The notes under the pieces were generated by a model. It was given only the letters and a program-made list of their open reading frames with translations, did no database searches and was not told where the DNA came from. From assembly GCA_019119675.1 (NCBI GenBank), contig DWWO01000130.1, positions 1 to 44,647 on the forward strand: a stretch of 44,647 nt of DNA, given 5' to 3'. Of the stretch, positions 23,424-31,219 are shown piece by piece (position 1 is the first letter of the stretch; every line of letters starts with the position of its first letter). This DNA is from Candidatus Mediterraneibacter faecipullorum (GTDB lineage: Bacteria; Bacillota; Clostridia; Lachnospirales; Lachnospiraceae). A program made the position numbers and the translations under genes.

Positions 23424-24245
23424 TCAGAACGAGACGTCTTGTCCATCCATTTCCGTAATAAGATCATCCCACTCTCCCCATCGCCCGGTCTTTATCCGGT
23501 TTACCGCCTTTTTGATCAGACCGTACTTTACAGGTTTTTCTTTGATCAGTTCAGTGTCATTTTTTCTCTGATACCGGTTCTCCTGCTGTGCTTCTTTCTC
23601 CTCATTATCTTCATTTACCGAAAAAACGGCACTTTCCGGAAGACTGCTCTCCTTTTTCGCTTTTGCTCTCTGTTCTGATTCCCATGCTTTTTCTTCTTCC
23701 CTGCACGCCTCAATGATCTTCTTTAATTCGTAATTCTCCCTGAGTGTTTCTTTATGCATTTTGTATACAAATAATATTCCGGCCGTATCCTGATAGTCCA
23801 GATTTTTTACAAAGTATTCTGTCATGACATGAAAGGAAGCACACAACGGCTGCCTTTCGTCGGCTTTTGATACAGGGAGATAACAGAATCTGTATCTGCC
23901 ATCACGTATAAATATAAGTTCAGGCGACAGCAAAAGTCCGTCCGGATCGAGCAGATGTTCCCTCAGATCATCCACCGTATCTATGAGATCTTTTGTGAAC
24001 CTTACGACATCCTCCTTTTTCATCTCTTTCCCGGCGAATTCTTTCTGCATACTGTTACCGCCATTGATACGAAAGGTATATCTGCTCTGTCCGTCTCTTC
24101 CGCTTCCTTTTACTTTCATGAGTCCGGAGATATCATTGCTGTTCAGCATACGCATCTGATAGTTTTCCTTATACGGGATTTCAAGATCAATATGAATATC
24201 AGTGTATTCCCAGTTATTTTCATATGTTACATTCACTTCTGTCAC
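23424..24245 (-). CDS. DUF6382-type protein, last gene of the Tad operon
   Basis: A 273-residue cytoplasmic protein starting with GTG at 24243-24245. The N-terminal 170 residues fit the DUF6382 proteins that accompany Gram-positive Tad loci (YENNWEYTDIHIDLEIPYKENYQMRMLNSNDISGLMKVKGSG, LLDPDGLLLSPELIFI, FHVMTEYFVKNLDYQD). A charged helical part (180-240) and a basic end (KKAVNRIKTGRWGEWDDLI) follow. Many relatives carry a C-terminal FHA domain; none is present here. It may link pilus assembly to signalling. It begins 66 bp after the TadE-like gene. Confidence 0.65.
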   Translation of the reverse strand: MTEVNVTYENNWEYTDIHIDLEIPYKENYQMRMLNSNDISGLMKVKGSGRDGQSRYTFRINGGNSMQKEFAGKEMKKEDVVRFTKDLIDTVDDLREHLLDPDGLLLSPELIFIRDGRYRFCYLPVSKADERQPLCASFHVMTEYFVKNLDYQDTAGILFVYKMHKETLRENYELKKIIEACREEEKAWESEQRAKAKKESSLPESAVFSVNEDNEEKEAQQENRYQRKNDTELIKEKPVKYGLIKKAVNRIKTGRWGEWDDLITEMDGQDVSF

Positions 24246-24311
24246 CTCACACGCCGCTTCATCTTCATCACATGTTCACACACAGCCTTTCGCGCCCTTT
24301 GCACTTCAACA

Positions 24312-24743
24312 TCAATTCATACGCCGGATATTTTCTTCCGGTTTTACGATCAAAGCTTTCTGGGTTATCTTCAGTTTCATGAATGATCTCTGTGCAGCAG
24401 CAGTCACTGTAACCTCCTCGTCTGTTTCGGATACAGATATATCTATATCTGTCATATAGATCAGTTTTCCATTTGTCCTTTCCCTGAAGAATCCTTCCAG
24501 ATCATATTCTGTGTCTTCCCTTCTTTCCGCCTGCACGCCAAGGATCGCAGTCTCGCTCGCTGCGCCGTTTAATACTGCCTTGTCATGATAATAAAAGACC
24601 GCGTGCATGATAAGGACGAACAGTCCCAGGAACATCGGTATGATATAAGACATCTCAACGACTGTGCTTCCCCTTGCTGCACGCTTTACTATACTCTTTA
24701 CTGTAATTCTTTTCTCTCTTCTGTCCTGTTCAATATGCACCAA
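24312..24743 (-). CDS. TadE-like pseudopilin
   Basis: A 143-residue protein with a basic leader, then the cleavage/anchor region ARGSTVVEMSYIIPMFLGLFVLIMHAVFY: Gly before the cut, Glu at +5 and a hydrophobic helix, as in TadE minor pilins. The outer part of about 90 residues is beta-rich (ETAILGVQAERREDTEYDLEGFF, ISVSETDEEVTVTAAAQRSF). The start overlaps the prepilin peptidase gene by 14 bp, so translation is coupled. It would be processed by that peptidase and join the Flp pilus. Confidence 0.8.
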   Translation of the reverse strand: MVHIEQDRREKRITVKSIVKRAARGSTVVEMSYIIPMFLGLFVLIMHAVFYYHDKAVLNGAASETAILGVQAERREDTEYDLEGFFRERTNGKLIYMTDIDISVSETDEEVTVTAAAQRSFMKLKITQKALIVKPEENIRRMN

Positions 24744-25224
24744 TGATCATCCCTCCGATATATGCAGCCGTAAGAAACGGGACAAAAGGAAATGCTGATT
24801 TCTTGTGAAACTTCTTCCTGACCAGCATAAAGATTGAAAACAGTGCTGCAATGGAAAATGCTGCCACAAGCAGGGAAAGGATATTCCAGAATCCAAGGAA
24901 ACCTCCCATGATCAGGATCAGTATACTGTCCCCGTATCCCAAAGACTCGTCCGTTACTCTGCTGACAACCAGAAAAACAATTCCTACGCCCGCGCCTGCT
25001 GCCAGTACTATCATGTGGATATCTCTCCCGCATAAAAGTCCTGCAGCCAAAATGATGAATCCGGACAGCAGCACTGAGAGGCTCAGTTTTTTCCACTTTA
25101 TATCCATAATCGCGAGGATGCTCATATACACAGCAAACAATAGCTGACACATGATCCACCTGTTGTCCATAATAAAGGCCGTGACCGATCCGGTCATCAA
25201 CTGTGTCCCGAACACCTGGAACAT
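24730..25224 (-). CDS. Type IV prepilin peptidase (A24 family, TadV/CpaA type)
   Basis: A 164-residue aspartic protease with about six membrane segments and no N-terminal methyltransferase domain, as usual for TadV. The catalytic aspartates are in AIMDIKWKK and in the GxGD-type motif SLGYGDSILI. It should cut the leaders of Flp1 and the two TadE-like proteins encoded beside it. The ATG at 25224 stands directly after GGGAGG (very short spacing); an inner ATG at 25197 is an alternative. The gene overlaps both neighbours. Confidence 0.85.
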   Translation of the reverse strand: MFQVFGTQLMTGSVTAFIMDNRWIMCQLLFAVYMSILAIMDIKWKKLSLSVLLSGFIILAAGLLCGRDIHMIVLAAGAGVGIVFLVVSRVTDESLGYGDSILILIMGGFLGFWNILSLLVAAFSIAALFSIFMLVRKKFHKKSAFPFVPFLTAAYIGGMIIGAY

Positions 25225-26033
25225 CCTCCCACACCCCCTGTCTCTGATCTCTCAACTGCATGGATCGTACGTTTCAGTCCGCTGCAATTTAACGAATTGT
25301 GATACTTTGTTCCGCTGTCTGTTATATATACGCCTGTCATAGCCCGTCCGATCACACACTTATCACAGGCGTGATACCTTCCACCGCTTTCATTTCTTAT
25401 CCCGTCCAGTTCCTCATACGGGACATATCGGATGGAAAGGCGAAGATAGGAGCAGTTATAATCATCATGATAAACAGCCCCGTTATCTGTCATATAGACG
25501 ATACCGGAATCCTCTCCGCCCATTCCACTATCCTCATATCCCCGCCAGGAACTGAGCTTGAACGACTCTTCAAGTTCCGCAGAAGGACTGCCCATGACGG
25601 GCAGAGGTACCATGACCTTATAATTTACTGTAATATTCATCTCTCCCGTCACAGGGGATACGTAAGACTTCCAGCAGGAGATTCCGGCACTTCCGTCTTT
25701 CAGGATGCTCCTGCTGATCCTGTCTTCCCCGATAAGAGAGACAATATCTGACTTCAATTTTACTGTATTGAGTACCGGGATGACTGCTGTATCTTCCGCG
25801 GCACTTTTTGCTGCATTGTGAGCAGCATTTGTAATACTGATCCTGATACTCTGTATCTCGATCAGCCAGATCAGACACAGCGCGGCAAACAGAAAGAGAG
25901 GTATGCCGAAAGAGGCTTCTATCGTAACACTGCCGCTCTGTCTGAAAAGTTTTTTCTTTTCATTCCTCATCCCCGGTACAGATGCCCTTTCCGGTTTCAT
26001 CAGGGTAATATCTTTATTCGTATGTATCGTCAT
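25197..26033 (-). CDS. TadE-like pseudopilin with doubled Cys/His module
   Basis: A protein of up to 278 residues. A likely alternative start is the ATG at 25968-25970 (MRNEKKKLF), giving 257. The pilin signature is RQSGSVTIEASFGIPLFLFAAL (Gly, then Glu at +5, then a hydrophobic helix). The mature part has a beta-rich domain (about 85-160), then two copies of a module: Y-x-T-D-N-G-x2-YH...C...C-x2-C (residues 180-226) and Y-x-T-D-S-G-x2-YH...C...C-x2-C (236-274). These resemble a small Cys/His fold seen at the ends of several Firmicute surface proteins. A 23-bp inverted repeat overlaps its 5' end. No good ribosome site fits either start. Confidence 0.75.
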   Translation of the reverse strand: MTIHTNKDITLMKPERASVPGMRNEKKKLFRQSGSVTIEASFGIPLFLFAALCLIWLIEIQSIRISITNAAHNAAKSAAEDTAVIPVLNTVKLKSDIVSLIGEDRISRSILKDGSAGISCWKSYVSPVTGEMNITVNYKVMVPLPVMGSPSAELEESFKLSSWRGYEDSGMGGEDSGIVYMTDNGAVYHDDYNCSYLRLSIRYVPYEELDGIRNESGGRYHACDKCVIGRAMTGVYITDSGTKYHNSLNCSGLKRTIHAVERSETGGVGGCSRCSGHS

Positions 26034-26136
26034 CGCAGCCGATTTTTTCCTTTCGTATGGACATATATTTGATAGTTACATTGGAATTCGCATGAGGGAA
26101 TGCGCATAGGATGAAAGGGCATCTGTACCGGGGATG
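25968..26136. repeat. 23-bp perfect inverted repeats flanking 123 bp upstream of pseudopilin gene
   Basis: The arm at 25968-25990 (CATCCCCGGTACAGATGCCC plus TTT) is the exact inverse of 26114-26136. The left arm overlaps the pseudopilin start region; the right arm lies 7 bp past the DUF5702 gene stop (26144). The interior is AT-richer and non-coding apart from the optional N-terminal extension. It can form a large RNA stem-loop or be an invertible segment. Confidence 0.75.
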
Positions 26137-26143
26137 ATATTGG

Positions 26144-27640
26144 TCATTCATATCCGAAATATACTGGAAATGTATACGTGATACCGCCTAATATCTCTGA
26201 CGTATTCTTCACCTCTATTTTTGTAATACACTGGTCTGTTCTGAACCAGTCCATACCATATTCCATCTTTATATTCTCTTCGATCCGGTCCAGTACACGC
26301 ATGTTTATGTCATCCGGGTCTTTCAGGAAGAGAAACATTCTCAGATAATCTTTGTACGTGATACCGCCGGGTACGTCAGAGCCGTCTATCTGCTCTGTTC
26401 CGCTGCCCAGCGTCAGCAGGGATGAAAGAGGAAGCTGCCATGTATCGGAACTTTTTATAAGAGCCGTCCTGTTACCGGAAAGCAATGTCCGGATATCAAC
26501 TACACTTTCTCCTGCAGCCCATGCCAGAAGAATCAGCTGTTTCAGTACCTCAGCCGCCTCCGGAATCAGGAGTGCCGTTGTCACGGCAACGGCGAGAGCT
26601 GTTACTTCTGCCTGCTTTGCCGAGTCTCCCATAAGATAGACATAGTTCAGAGCCATACGCACCAAAAATAATTTCATCAAAAACGATTCCAGATTTTCTT
26701 TGTCAGAAGACTTCCCCTCGAGGATATATTCCGTCTCATATGCAAGAGAGCGGCTTTCTGTTCCTTCGTTTTCTCCTGTGCTCACACTTTGCCCCTCGTC
26801 CGGTACTGCACAGGAAAAGTTTTTCAATACATATTCGTTAAATAGCAGCTTTTCCTCCACTCCGTCCGTTCCCTGCCTGACCGGAAATGTTCCTTTTCCT
26901 GTATTCAGACTCCTTGCAGAAGGCTGTGTTTCAAGTTCTATCGCCAGACCGGAAAGCTCCATATCTTTCGGCATCACAACAGACAAGATACCTGATTTTT
27001 CAATCTCTTCTATGCACGTAAACGGCCCTCCTTCCGTCAGGTCTCCCACACCTTCAGAATCCGGAGAAACCACATCCGTTTCCGGACCTTCAAGGTCCGT
27101 ATCCTGATTTTCCTGCGTATCAGCTACGCCGTCTTCTTCTGGGAACTGTGCACTTTCCATCAGGTCATTCACTTCATCGAGGATGTTTCCTTCTGTTTCT
27201 TCCATTTCTTCTCCCTGTATTGCCTGCTCCTCCCACCGGGAAGTAAGGCCGGTAAAATCGCGGATGAGTGAAAGCCCATATCTCTCCTCCATATACTGAA
27301 GTACCTGTTCGCGGAATGCCTGTCCGTTTAAATCTGTCAGATACTGGATTCCCGTGATTTCCTGTTCCATACCGGCAGTGCCATAATAGTGCATCCTTCC
27401 GATCAGCCTTTCATCGCTGTATTCTCCCGTCCCGTAACTTCCCTCTATGGCAAATACATGATAGTCCTCCAGAAGCTTTCTGTGGTATTCTCCAAACACC
27501 GAGAACGCCGCCCTGTCTGCCGCGAGACGGTTCAGATTCTTCGTCGTATGTATGACAGAAACTTCAAGAATCCCCAGCACAAAAGACACTGTAAGTATAA
27601 AAACGATACTCAGGAATGCCGTGATCTCCGCTTTCTTCAT
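26144..27640 (-). CDS. DUF5702-type Tad locus protein
   Basis: A 498-residue protein. I choose the ATG at 27638-27640 (after AGAGGAAG); the frame runs on to 27700, but those codons lie near the dispersed repeat and look unlike the family. The N terminus (MKKAEITAFLSIVFILTVSFVLGILEVSVI) is a TadG-like membrane anchor, followed by DRAAFSVFGEYHRKLLEDYHVFAIEGSYG. Residues about 135-215 are an acidic, low-complexity stretch. The C-terminal half is helical and hydrophobic in parts (LFLVRMALNYVYLM, VTALAVAVTTALLIPEAAEVLKQLILLAWA), ending in ITYTFPVYFGYE. It matches DUF5702 proteins of clostridial Tad operons. Role in assembly unknown. Confidence 0.75.
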   Translation of the reverse strand: MKKAEITAFLSIVFILTVSFVLGILEVSVIHTTKNLNRLAADRAAFSVFGEYHRKLLEDYHVFAIEGSYGTGEYSDERLIGRMHYYGTAGMEQEITGIQYLTDLNGQAFREQVLQYMEERYGLSLIRDFTGLTSRWEEQAIQGEEMEETEGNILDEVNDLMESAQFPEEDGVADTQENQDTDLEGPETDVVSPDSEGVGDLTEGGPFTCIEEIEKSGILSVVMPKDMELSGLAIELETQPSARSLNTGKGTFPVRQGTDGVEEKLLFNEYVLKNFSCAVPDEGQSVSTGENEGTESRSLAYETEYILEGKSSDKENLESFLMKLFLVRMALNYVYLMGDSAKQAEVTALAVAVTTALLIPEAAEVLKQLILLAWAAGESVVDIRTLLSGNRTALIKSSDTWQLPLSSLLTLGSGTEQIDGSDVPGGITYKDYLRMFLFLKDPDDINMRVLDRIEENIKMEYGMDWFRTDQCITKIEVKNTSEILGGITYTFPVYFGYE

Positions 27641-27671
27641 AGCCGCTTCCTCTCTTATCAATATTTGCGAT

Positions 27672-27787
27672 CGTAACAGTTCGGCCCGCGCCATTCGCAA
27701 AGTCGTACTAACGTGCTAACTGCGGCTGCGCCGCTTCTTTGCTCATGTACTGGCGCTCAGCACATCTGGCTGTCAGGAACTGTTACG
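27672..27787. repeat. Dispersed structured repeat, copy 2 (116 bp, 11-bp terminal inverted repeats)
   Basis: CGTAACAGTTC (27672-27682) and GAACTGTTACG (27777-27787) are perfect terminal inverted repeats. The body matches, in reverse orientation, the right-hand part of copy 1 (about 16563-16664). The same internal pairs occur: GCGCCA/TGGCGC, GCAAAG/CTTTGC, and a GCGGCTGCGCCGC hairpin. It sits inside the Tad operon between the Flp1 pilin and DUF5702 genes, and its right end directly abuts the pilin stop codon (27788). Confidence 0.75.
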
Positions 27788-28009
27788 TCAGATTCCCGAA
27801 CTCTCCGATACGATCTTATCGAATATCGTATTGATCAGATCGATCAGCTGATTTTTAAATATAAGCAGCAGTGCGATCACAATGACAAGGATCAGCACAA
27901 GTTCGATCACCGTGATTCCCGACACATATCGGTGCCGCATATAGACTTCCTTCCATTTATCTTTGACAGACCTTATTTTCTGTTTTGTTCTTGTTACGAT
28001 CGTTTCCAT
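27788..28009 (-). CDS. Flp1 family type IVb pilin
   Basis: A 73-residue prepilin. A 31-residue basic leader (METIVTRTKQKIRSVKDKWKEVYMRHRYVSG) precedes the cut site G-ITVIE with Glu at +5, then a long hydrophobic helix (LVLILVIVIALLLIFKNQLIDLINTIF) and a short tail. This is the major subunit of a Tad/Flp pilus. The leader is longer than in proteobacterial Flp but normal for Flp1 of Firmicutes. The ribosome site AAAGGAGGAAAG precedes the ATG. The dispersed repeat directly after the stop could protect or separate the highly needed pilin message. Confidence 0.9.
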   Translation of the reverse strand: METIVTRTKQKIRSVKDKWKEVYMRHRYVSGITVIELVLILVIVIALLLIFKNQLIDLINTIFDKIVSESSGI

Positions 28010-28033
28010 AATCTTTCCTCCTTTTTTCTATTT

Positions 28034-29287
28034 CTAGATCTGTATAGAGAAGAATGCCGGAATGATAACGATCGCAAACACGATGATAAGCATAAGGAAC
28101 ATCGGGATCATCAGTTTTGTTCCGGCTTCTTCTCCAAGTTTTTTCGCCAGATTCTTTCTGTCTTCAAATGCTTCTTCCGCTTCCCGTCCCAGCATCTCCG
28201 TAAGTCCTCCCGAACCTTTTCTCAGATTCTGGGCAAGCAGGGTACCGAACTTTCTGTATGAAGATACATTGCAGCGCATACCGTATTTTTCGTAGCATTC
28301 GCCTTCCGGTATGCCTCCGCTTATCTGGTTCATGGCATATACCATCTCATCGTATGCTTTTCTCCCTGTTTTTCCTGAGTGCTGCTTTTCATAATCCCGG
28401 GCGATCATAAACCACGCCCGCCGTATGGTCATACCTGCACGTATATACAGATTGAACTTATTAACGATCTTAGGATAATCCAGCGTCATCTGACGGATCT
28501 GCCGTTTCTCTTCTTCCTTTTTCCTCTGTCCGTCTGACACAATGAGCATAAACGCCGCTCCCACGCCGAGGATAAGAATTGCTCCTGCCCTGGTCTCTGT
28601 CCCGTAATCCCACTGGAGCACTTCACCGTTTACCTGATCGGGAAGAACCATGTAGTTTTCTGTTCCGGTCTCTTCATCTGCCCGGATAACGCTGCTCTCA
28701 ACATCTTTCATCAGCTTTTCATCACTGCTTAAAACCGGCGGAAATACCTTAATGTAAAATTCATGAGATGCTTTCTCACCTTCATATGACATCACAGCCG
28801 TCAGCTTAACGACAGTCCCTTCTTCTGTCAGGGTATCCTCCTGAATACATCCCCGGCTGTCGATCACGTCATACCGGTCCGGCTGCCACGAAACTGCTAT
28901 GCCCGCATCGGGAACTTCAGTGATCAGGTCAAGGTCATATCTCACTTCGTCAAGGCTTTCATTCTCTCCGAGGATCAGTGTCTCAAGTTTCTCACCTGTA
29001 TCTTCAAATGCTTTTTTCAATTCTTCCTCATTATATTTTCGGCCGGAAACTGAAATATTCATCTCCTCTTCTTTATCTCCGATCCGGACTTTCATCCCGT
29101 GGGTCTGGTCTTTTCCGTTTGCATCTCTCTCAAGAATCTTTTCCCCGTTTTCATTTGTCCTGATTTCCCTGCTGTTATCCCACATGTATACACATACAAA
29201 ACAGACCACAGCAGCTGCTGCCAGTATTCCCGCTTTTAAATAAACCGGATTCTCCCTGACCGCCTTCTTGATCCTTTTCCATCTCAT
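28034..29287 (-). CDS. tadC: TadC-like pilus platform protein with extracytoplasmic insert
   Basis: A 417-residue protein from the ATG at 29285-29287 (after AAAGGAGCAG); the frame is open to 29467, but that overlaps tadB and is not family-like. The C-terminal part (about 230-417) is a type II secretion F domain (DYPKIVNKFNLYIRAGMTIRRAWFMIARDYEKQ, EGECYEKYGMRCNVSSYRKFGTLLAQNLRKG, MFLMLIIVFAIVIIPAFF). Before it are a first membrane helix (about 18-38) and about 175 hydrophilic residues with beta-strand patterns (GIAVSWQPDRYDVIDSRG, TEEGTVVKLTAVMSYEGEKASHEFYIKVFPP) that look like bacterial immunoglobulin-like folds outside the membrane. It forms the platform with TadB. Confidence 0.82.
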   Translation of the reverse strand: MRWKRIKKAVRENPVYLKAGILAAAAVVCFVCVYMWDNSREIRTNENGEKILERDANGKDQTHGMKVRIGDKEEEMNISVSGRKYNEEELKKAFEDTGEKLETLILGENESLDEVRYDLDLITEVPDAGIAVSWQPDRYDVIDSRGCIQEDTLTEEGTVVKLTAVMSYEGEKASHEFYIKVFPPVLSSDEKLMKDVESSVIRADEETGTENYMVLPDQVNGEVLQWDYGTETRAGAILILGVGAAFMLIVSDGQRKKEEEKRQIRQMTLDYPKIVNKFNLYIRAGMTIRRAWFMIARDYEKQHSGKTGRKAYDEMVYAMNQISGGIPEGECYEKYGMRCNVSSYRKFGTLLAQNLRKGSGGLTEMLGREAEEAFEDRKNLAKKLGEEAGTKLMIPMFLMLIIVFAIVIIPAFFSIQI

Positions 29288-29301
29288 TTCTGCTCCTTTG
29301 C

Positions 29302-30033
29302 TCACACTTCGATCCGGATGATCCTTCTTCCGATACAATAAGCTGCAATATATACACACAGACAGACTGTCATAATGATCATCCCCGCCATATTTCCGTA
29401 CAGTACACTCAGGAATTCCCCGAAAGTCAGCTTCATATAAAGAATGATCGCGAACGGAACAGCACACATGATCTCAAATTCCAGTTTATTCGAGGCGATC
29501 ATCGTCTGGATTTCTTTTTCCGTATCAATTTTTCCGCTTATGATCCTGACCGCGTTCCTTATGATCGTGATGCTGTCTCCTCCGCTTTTCTTTGCCGCAA
29601 CAAATACATTGACAAAATCTTCTACATCTTCCTGCCCTGTGCGCTCCGCAAATTGCTCAAGTACTTCGGCTACCGGCATTTTCAGTTCAAGCTGATGTGT
29701 CATCCTGTCATATTCCTTTCGAATCCTGGATTCTTTATCATACAGAGGGACCAGCTCCCGGCTCACTTCACGTATCGCATTTTCTACGGAGTATCCAGCT
29801 TTCAGTACTGCCGACATTTCCTGGATGCTGTCACGGAACTGCACTCTGAACTGCTGCTCTTTCTTTCCCGCCGTATCCCGGATCCAGTCTCTCATATACA
29901 TGAACCATACCGGGATAAGAAATGGAGCTGCCGCAAATGTACCGTAGAAAACATATAATATCAGCAGAAAGACAGCCGTCGTCTTTATTGCTCCAAGGAT
30001 ATACTCAGACTTCTTTATATCCTGCAGCCACAA
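29302..30033 (-). CDS. tadB: TadB-like pilus platform protein
   Basis: A 243-residue type II secretion F-domain protein. Two hydrophobic segments near the N terminus (about 15-45), the F domain (FRVQFRDSIQEMSAVLKAGYSVENAIREVSREL, FAERTGQEDVEDFVNVFVAAKKSGGDSITIIRNAVRII), and two C-terminal membrane segments (about 190-232). It sits in the membrane above the TadA ATPase. Its start overlaps the tadA gene by 29 bp; shorter than proteobacterial TadB but usual for Firmicutes. Confidence 0.88.
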   Translation of the reverse strand: MWLQDIKKSEYILGAIKTTAVFLLILYVFYGTFAAAPFLIPVWFMYMRDWIRDTAGKKEQQFRVQFRDSIQEMSAVLKAGYSVENAIREVSRELVPLYDKESRIRKEYDRMTHQLELKMPVAEVLEQFAERTGQEDVEDFVNVFVAAKKSGGDSITIIRNAVRIISGKIDTEKEIQTMIASNKLEFEIMCAVPFAIILYMKLTFGEFLSVLYGNMAGMIIMTVCLCVYIAAYCIGRRIIRIEV

Positions 30034-31219
30034 GTTTCTCCCTGTTTTTGATCTCGCCAGCTTTCACAAGGCTTCCTTCAATTTTTTCATCCTTCATCCC
30101 CTCCTCTCTGAATTCATACAAGGTCTCTGTCCTGATCCTCCCGTCCATGCAGTCAAGTACTTCCTCGATCTTAAGGACTCTCCTGCTCTTATCCCGAAGC
30201 CGTCCCAGATGGATAATGATATCCAGTGCAGACGCGATCTGTCTCTGGATTGCCTGGAGCGGAAGATCAATCCCCATCATCATCATAGTCTCAAGTCTGT
30301 GGAGCATATCTGCCGGATTGTTGGCATGACCGGTAGACATGGAACCGCTGTGTCCGTTCAGCATTGCGGAAGATATCATATCTACAGTCTCCTCGCCCCT
30401 TACTTCCCCGACAATGATCCGGTCCGGCCTCATCCTGAGAGCCGAACGGATCAGATCCCGGATCGTCACCGCGCCTTCTCCTTCGAGATTGGCGCCTCTG
30501 GCCTCCAGACGCACCAGGTTGTCCACCCCCTGTATCTGTAATTCGGCATTATCTTCAATGGTTATGATCCGCTCCTCCTTGGGAATATAATCCGACATTG
30601 CATTGAGAAATGTCGTCTTCCCGGCTCCGGTCCCGCCGCTGACAAAGATGTTATACTTTGCTTCCACGAGCTGCCGGATAAATTCCGCCGCCTCTCTCGT
30701 AAGGCTTCCCATCCGTATGAGCTGCTCCATAGTGATCGCTTCTGACGGGAATTTTCTGATCGTCATGATCGGTCCGTTCACGGCAACCGGTTTTAATACT
30801 ACATTGACACGGGAGCCGTCTCTCAGTCTGGCATCCACGACAGGCGAAGATTCATTTACATACCGGTTTGTCTCCCCTACGATCTGCTGGATGACATCGC
30901 AAAGCCTCTCTTCTGAGATAAAATGTCTGTCCGTGCGGTACAGTCTTCCTCCCTTTTCATAGAAAATATTCTCTGTCCCGTTCACCATGATCTCTGTTAT
31001 GGAATCATCCTCGATCAGATCCTGCAGGATATCCAGACGTCGGAACGCATTAAACAATTCCCGGCTGATCCGTATCTTCTCGCTCAGGGGCAGAAACTCC
31101 TCTTCCGCTGCCTCTTCAATAACTGCAAGGATGATCTCCTGAAGTTCTTCCTCTCCCGTCTCCCTTGTCATGTCCAGGCGTAGCATTACTTTTTCATACA
31201 GCAGTTCCGACTTTATCAT
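30005..31219 (-). CDS. tadA: Tad pilus assembly ATPase (CpaF/TadA)
   Basis: A 404-residue secretion ATPase of the VirB11/CpaF type. Walker A is [16 protein letters not shown]; the Asp/Glu box and Walker B lie in [16 protein letters not shown] and [16 protein letters not shown]; the His box is [14 protein letters not shown]. The N-terminal domain ([46 protein letters not shown]) is typical of CpaF. It powers pilus polymerisation at the cytoplasmic face. It overlaps tadZ by 4 bp at its start and tadB by 29 bp at its end. Confidence 0.94.
   Translation of the reverse strand: MIKSELLYEKVMLRLDMTRETGEEELQEIILAVIEEAAEEEFLPLSEKIRISRELFNAFRRLDILQDLIEDDSITEIMVNGTENIFYEKGGRLYRTDRHFISEERLCDVIQQIVGETNRYVNESSPVVDARLRDGSRVNVVLKPVAVNGPIMTIRKFPSEAITMEQLIRMGSLTREAAEFIRQLVEAKYNIFVSGGTGAGKTTFLNAMSDYIPKEERIITIEDNAELQIQGVDNLVRLEARGANLEGEGAVTIRDLIRSALRMRPDRIIVGEVRGEETVDMISSAMLNGHSGSMSTGHANNPADMLHRLETMMMMGIDLPLQAIQRQIASALDIIIHLGRLRDKSRRVLKIEEVLDCMDGRIRTETLYEFREEGMKDEKIEGSLVKAGEIKNREKLVAAGYKEV

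Noticed and set aside
24698-25261. 187-aa ORF overlapping the prepilin peptidase gene
   Set aside because: Shadow frame; the other frame has a clear A24 peptidase with both catalytic aspartates.
27641-27700. 20-codon extension of the DUF5702 protein
   Set aside because: It runs into the dispersed repeat, and the ATG at 27640 has its own ribosome site.
29288-29467. 60-codon N-terminal extension of TadC
   Set aside because: It overlaps tadB in another frame, and the ATG at 29287 has an AAAGGAG site.
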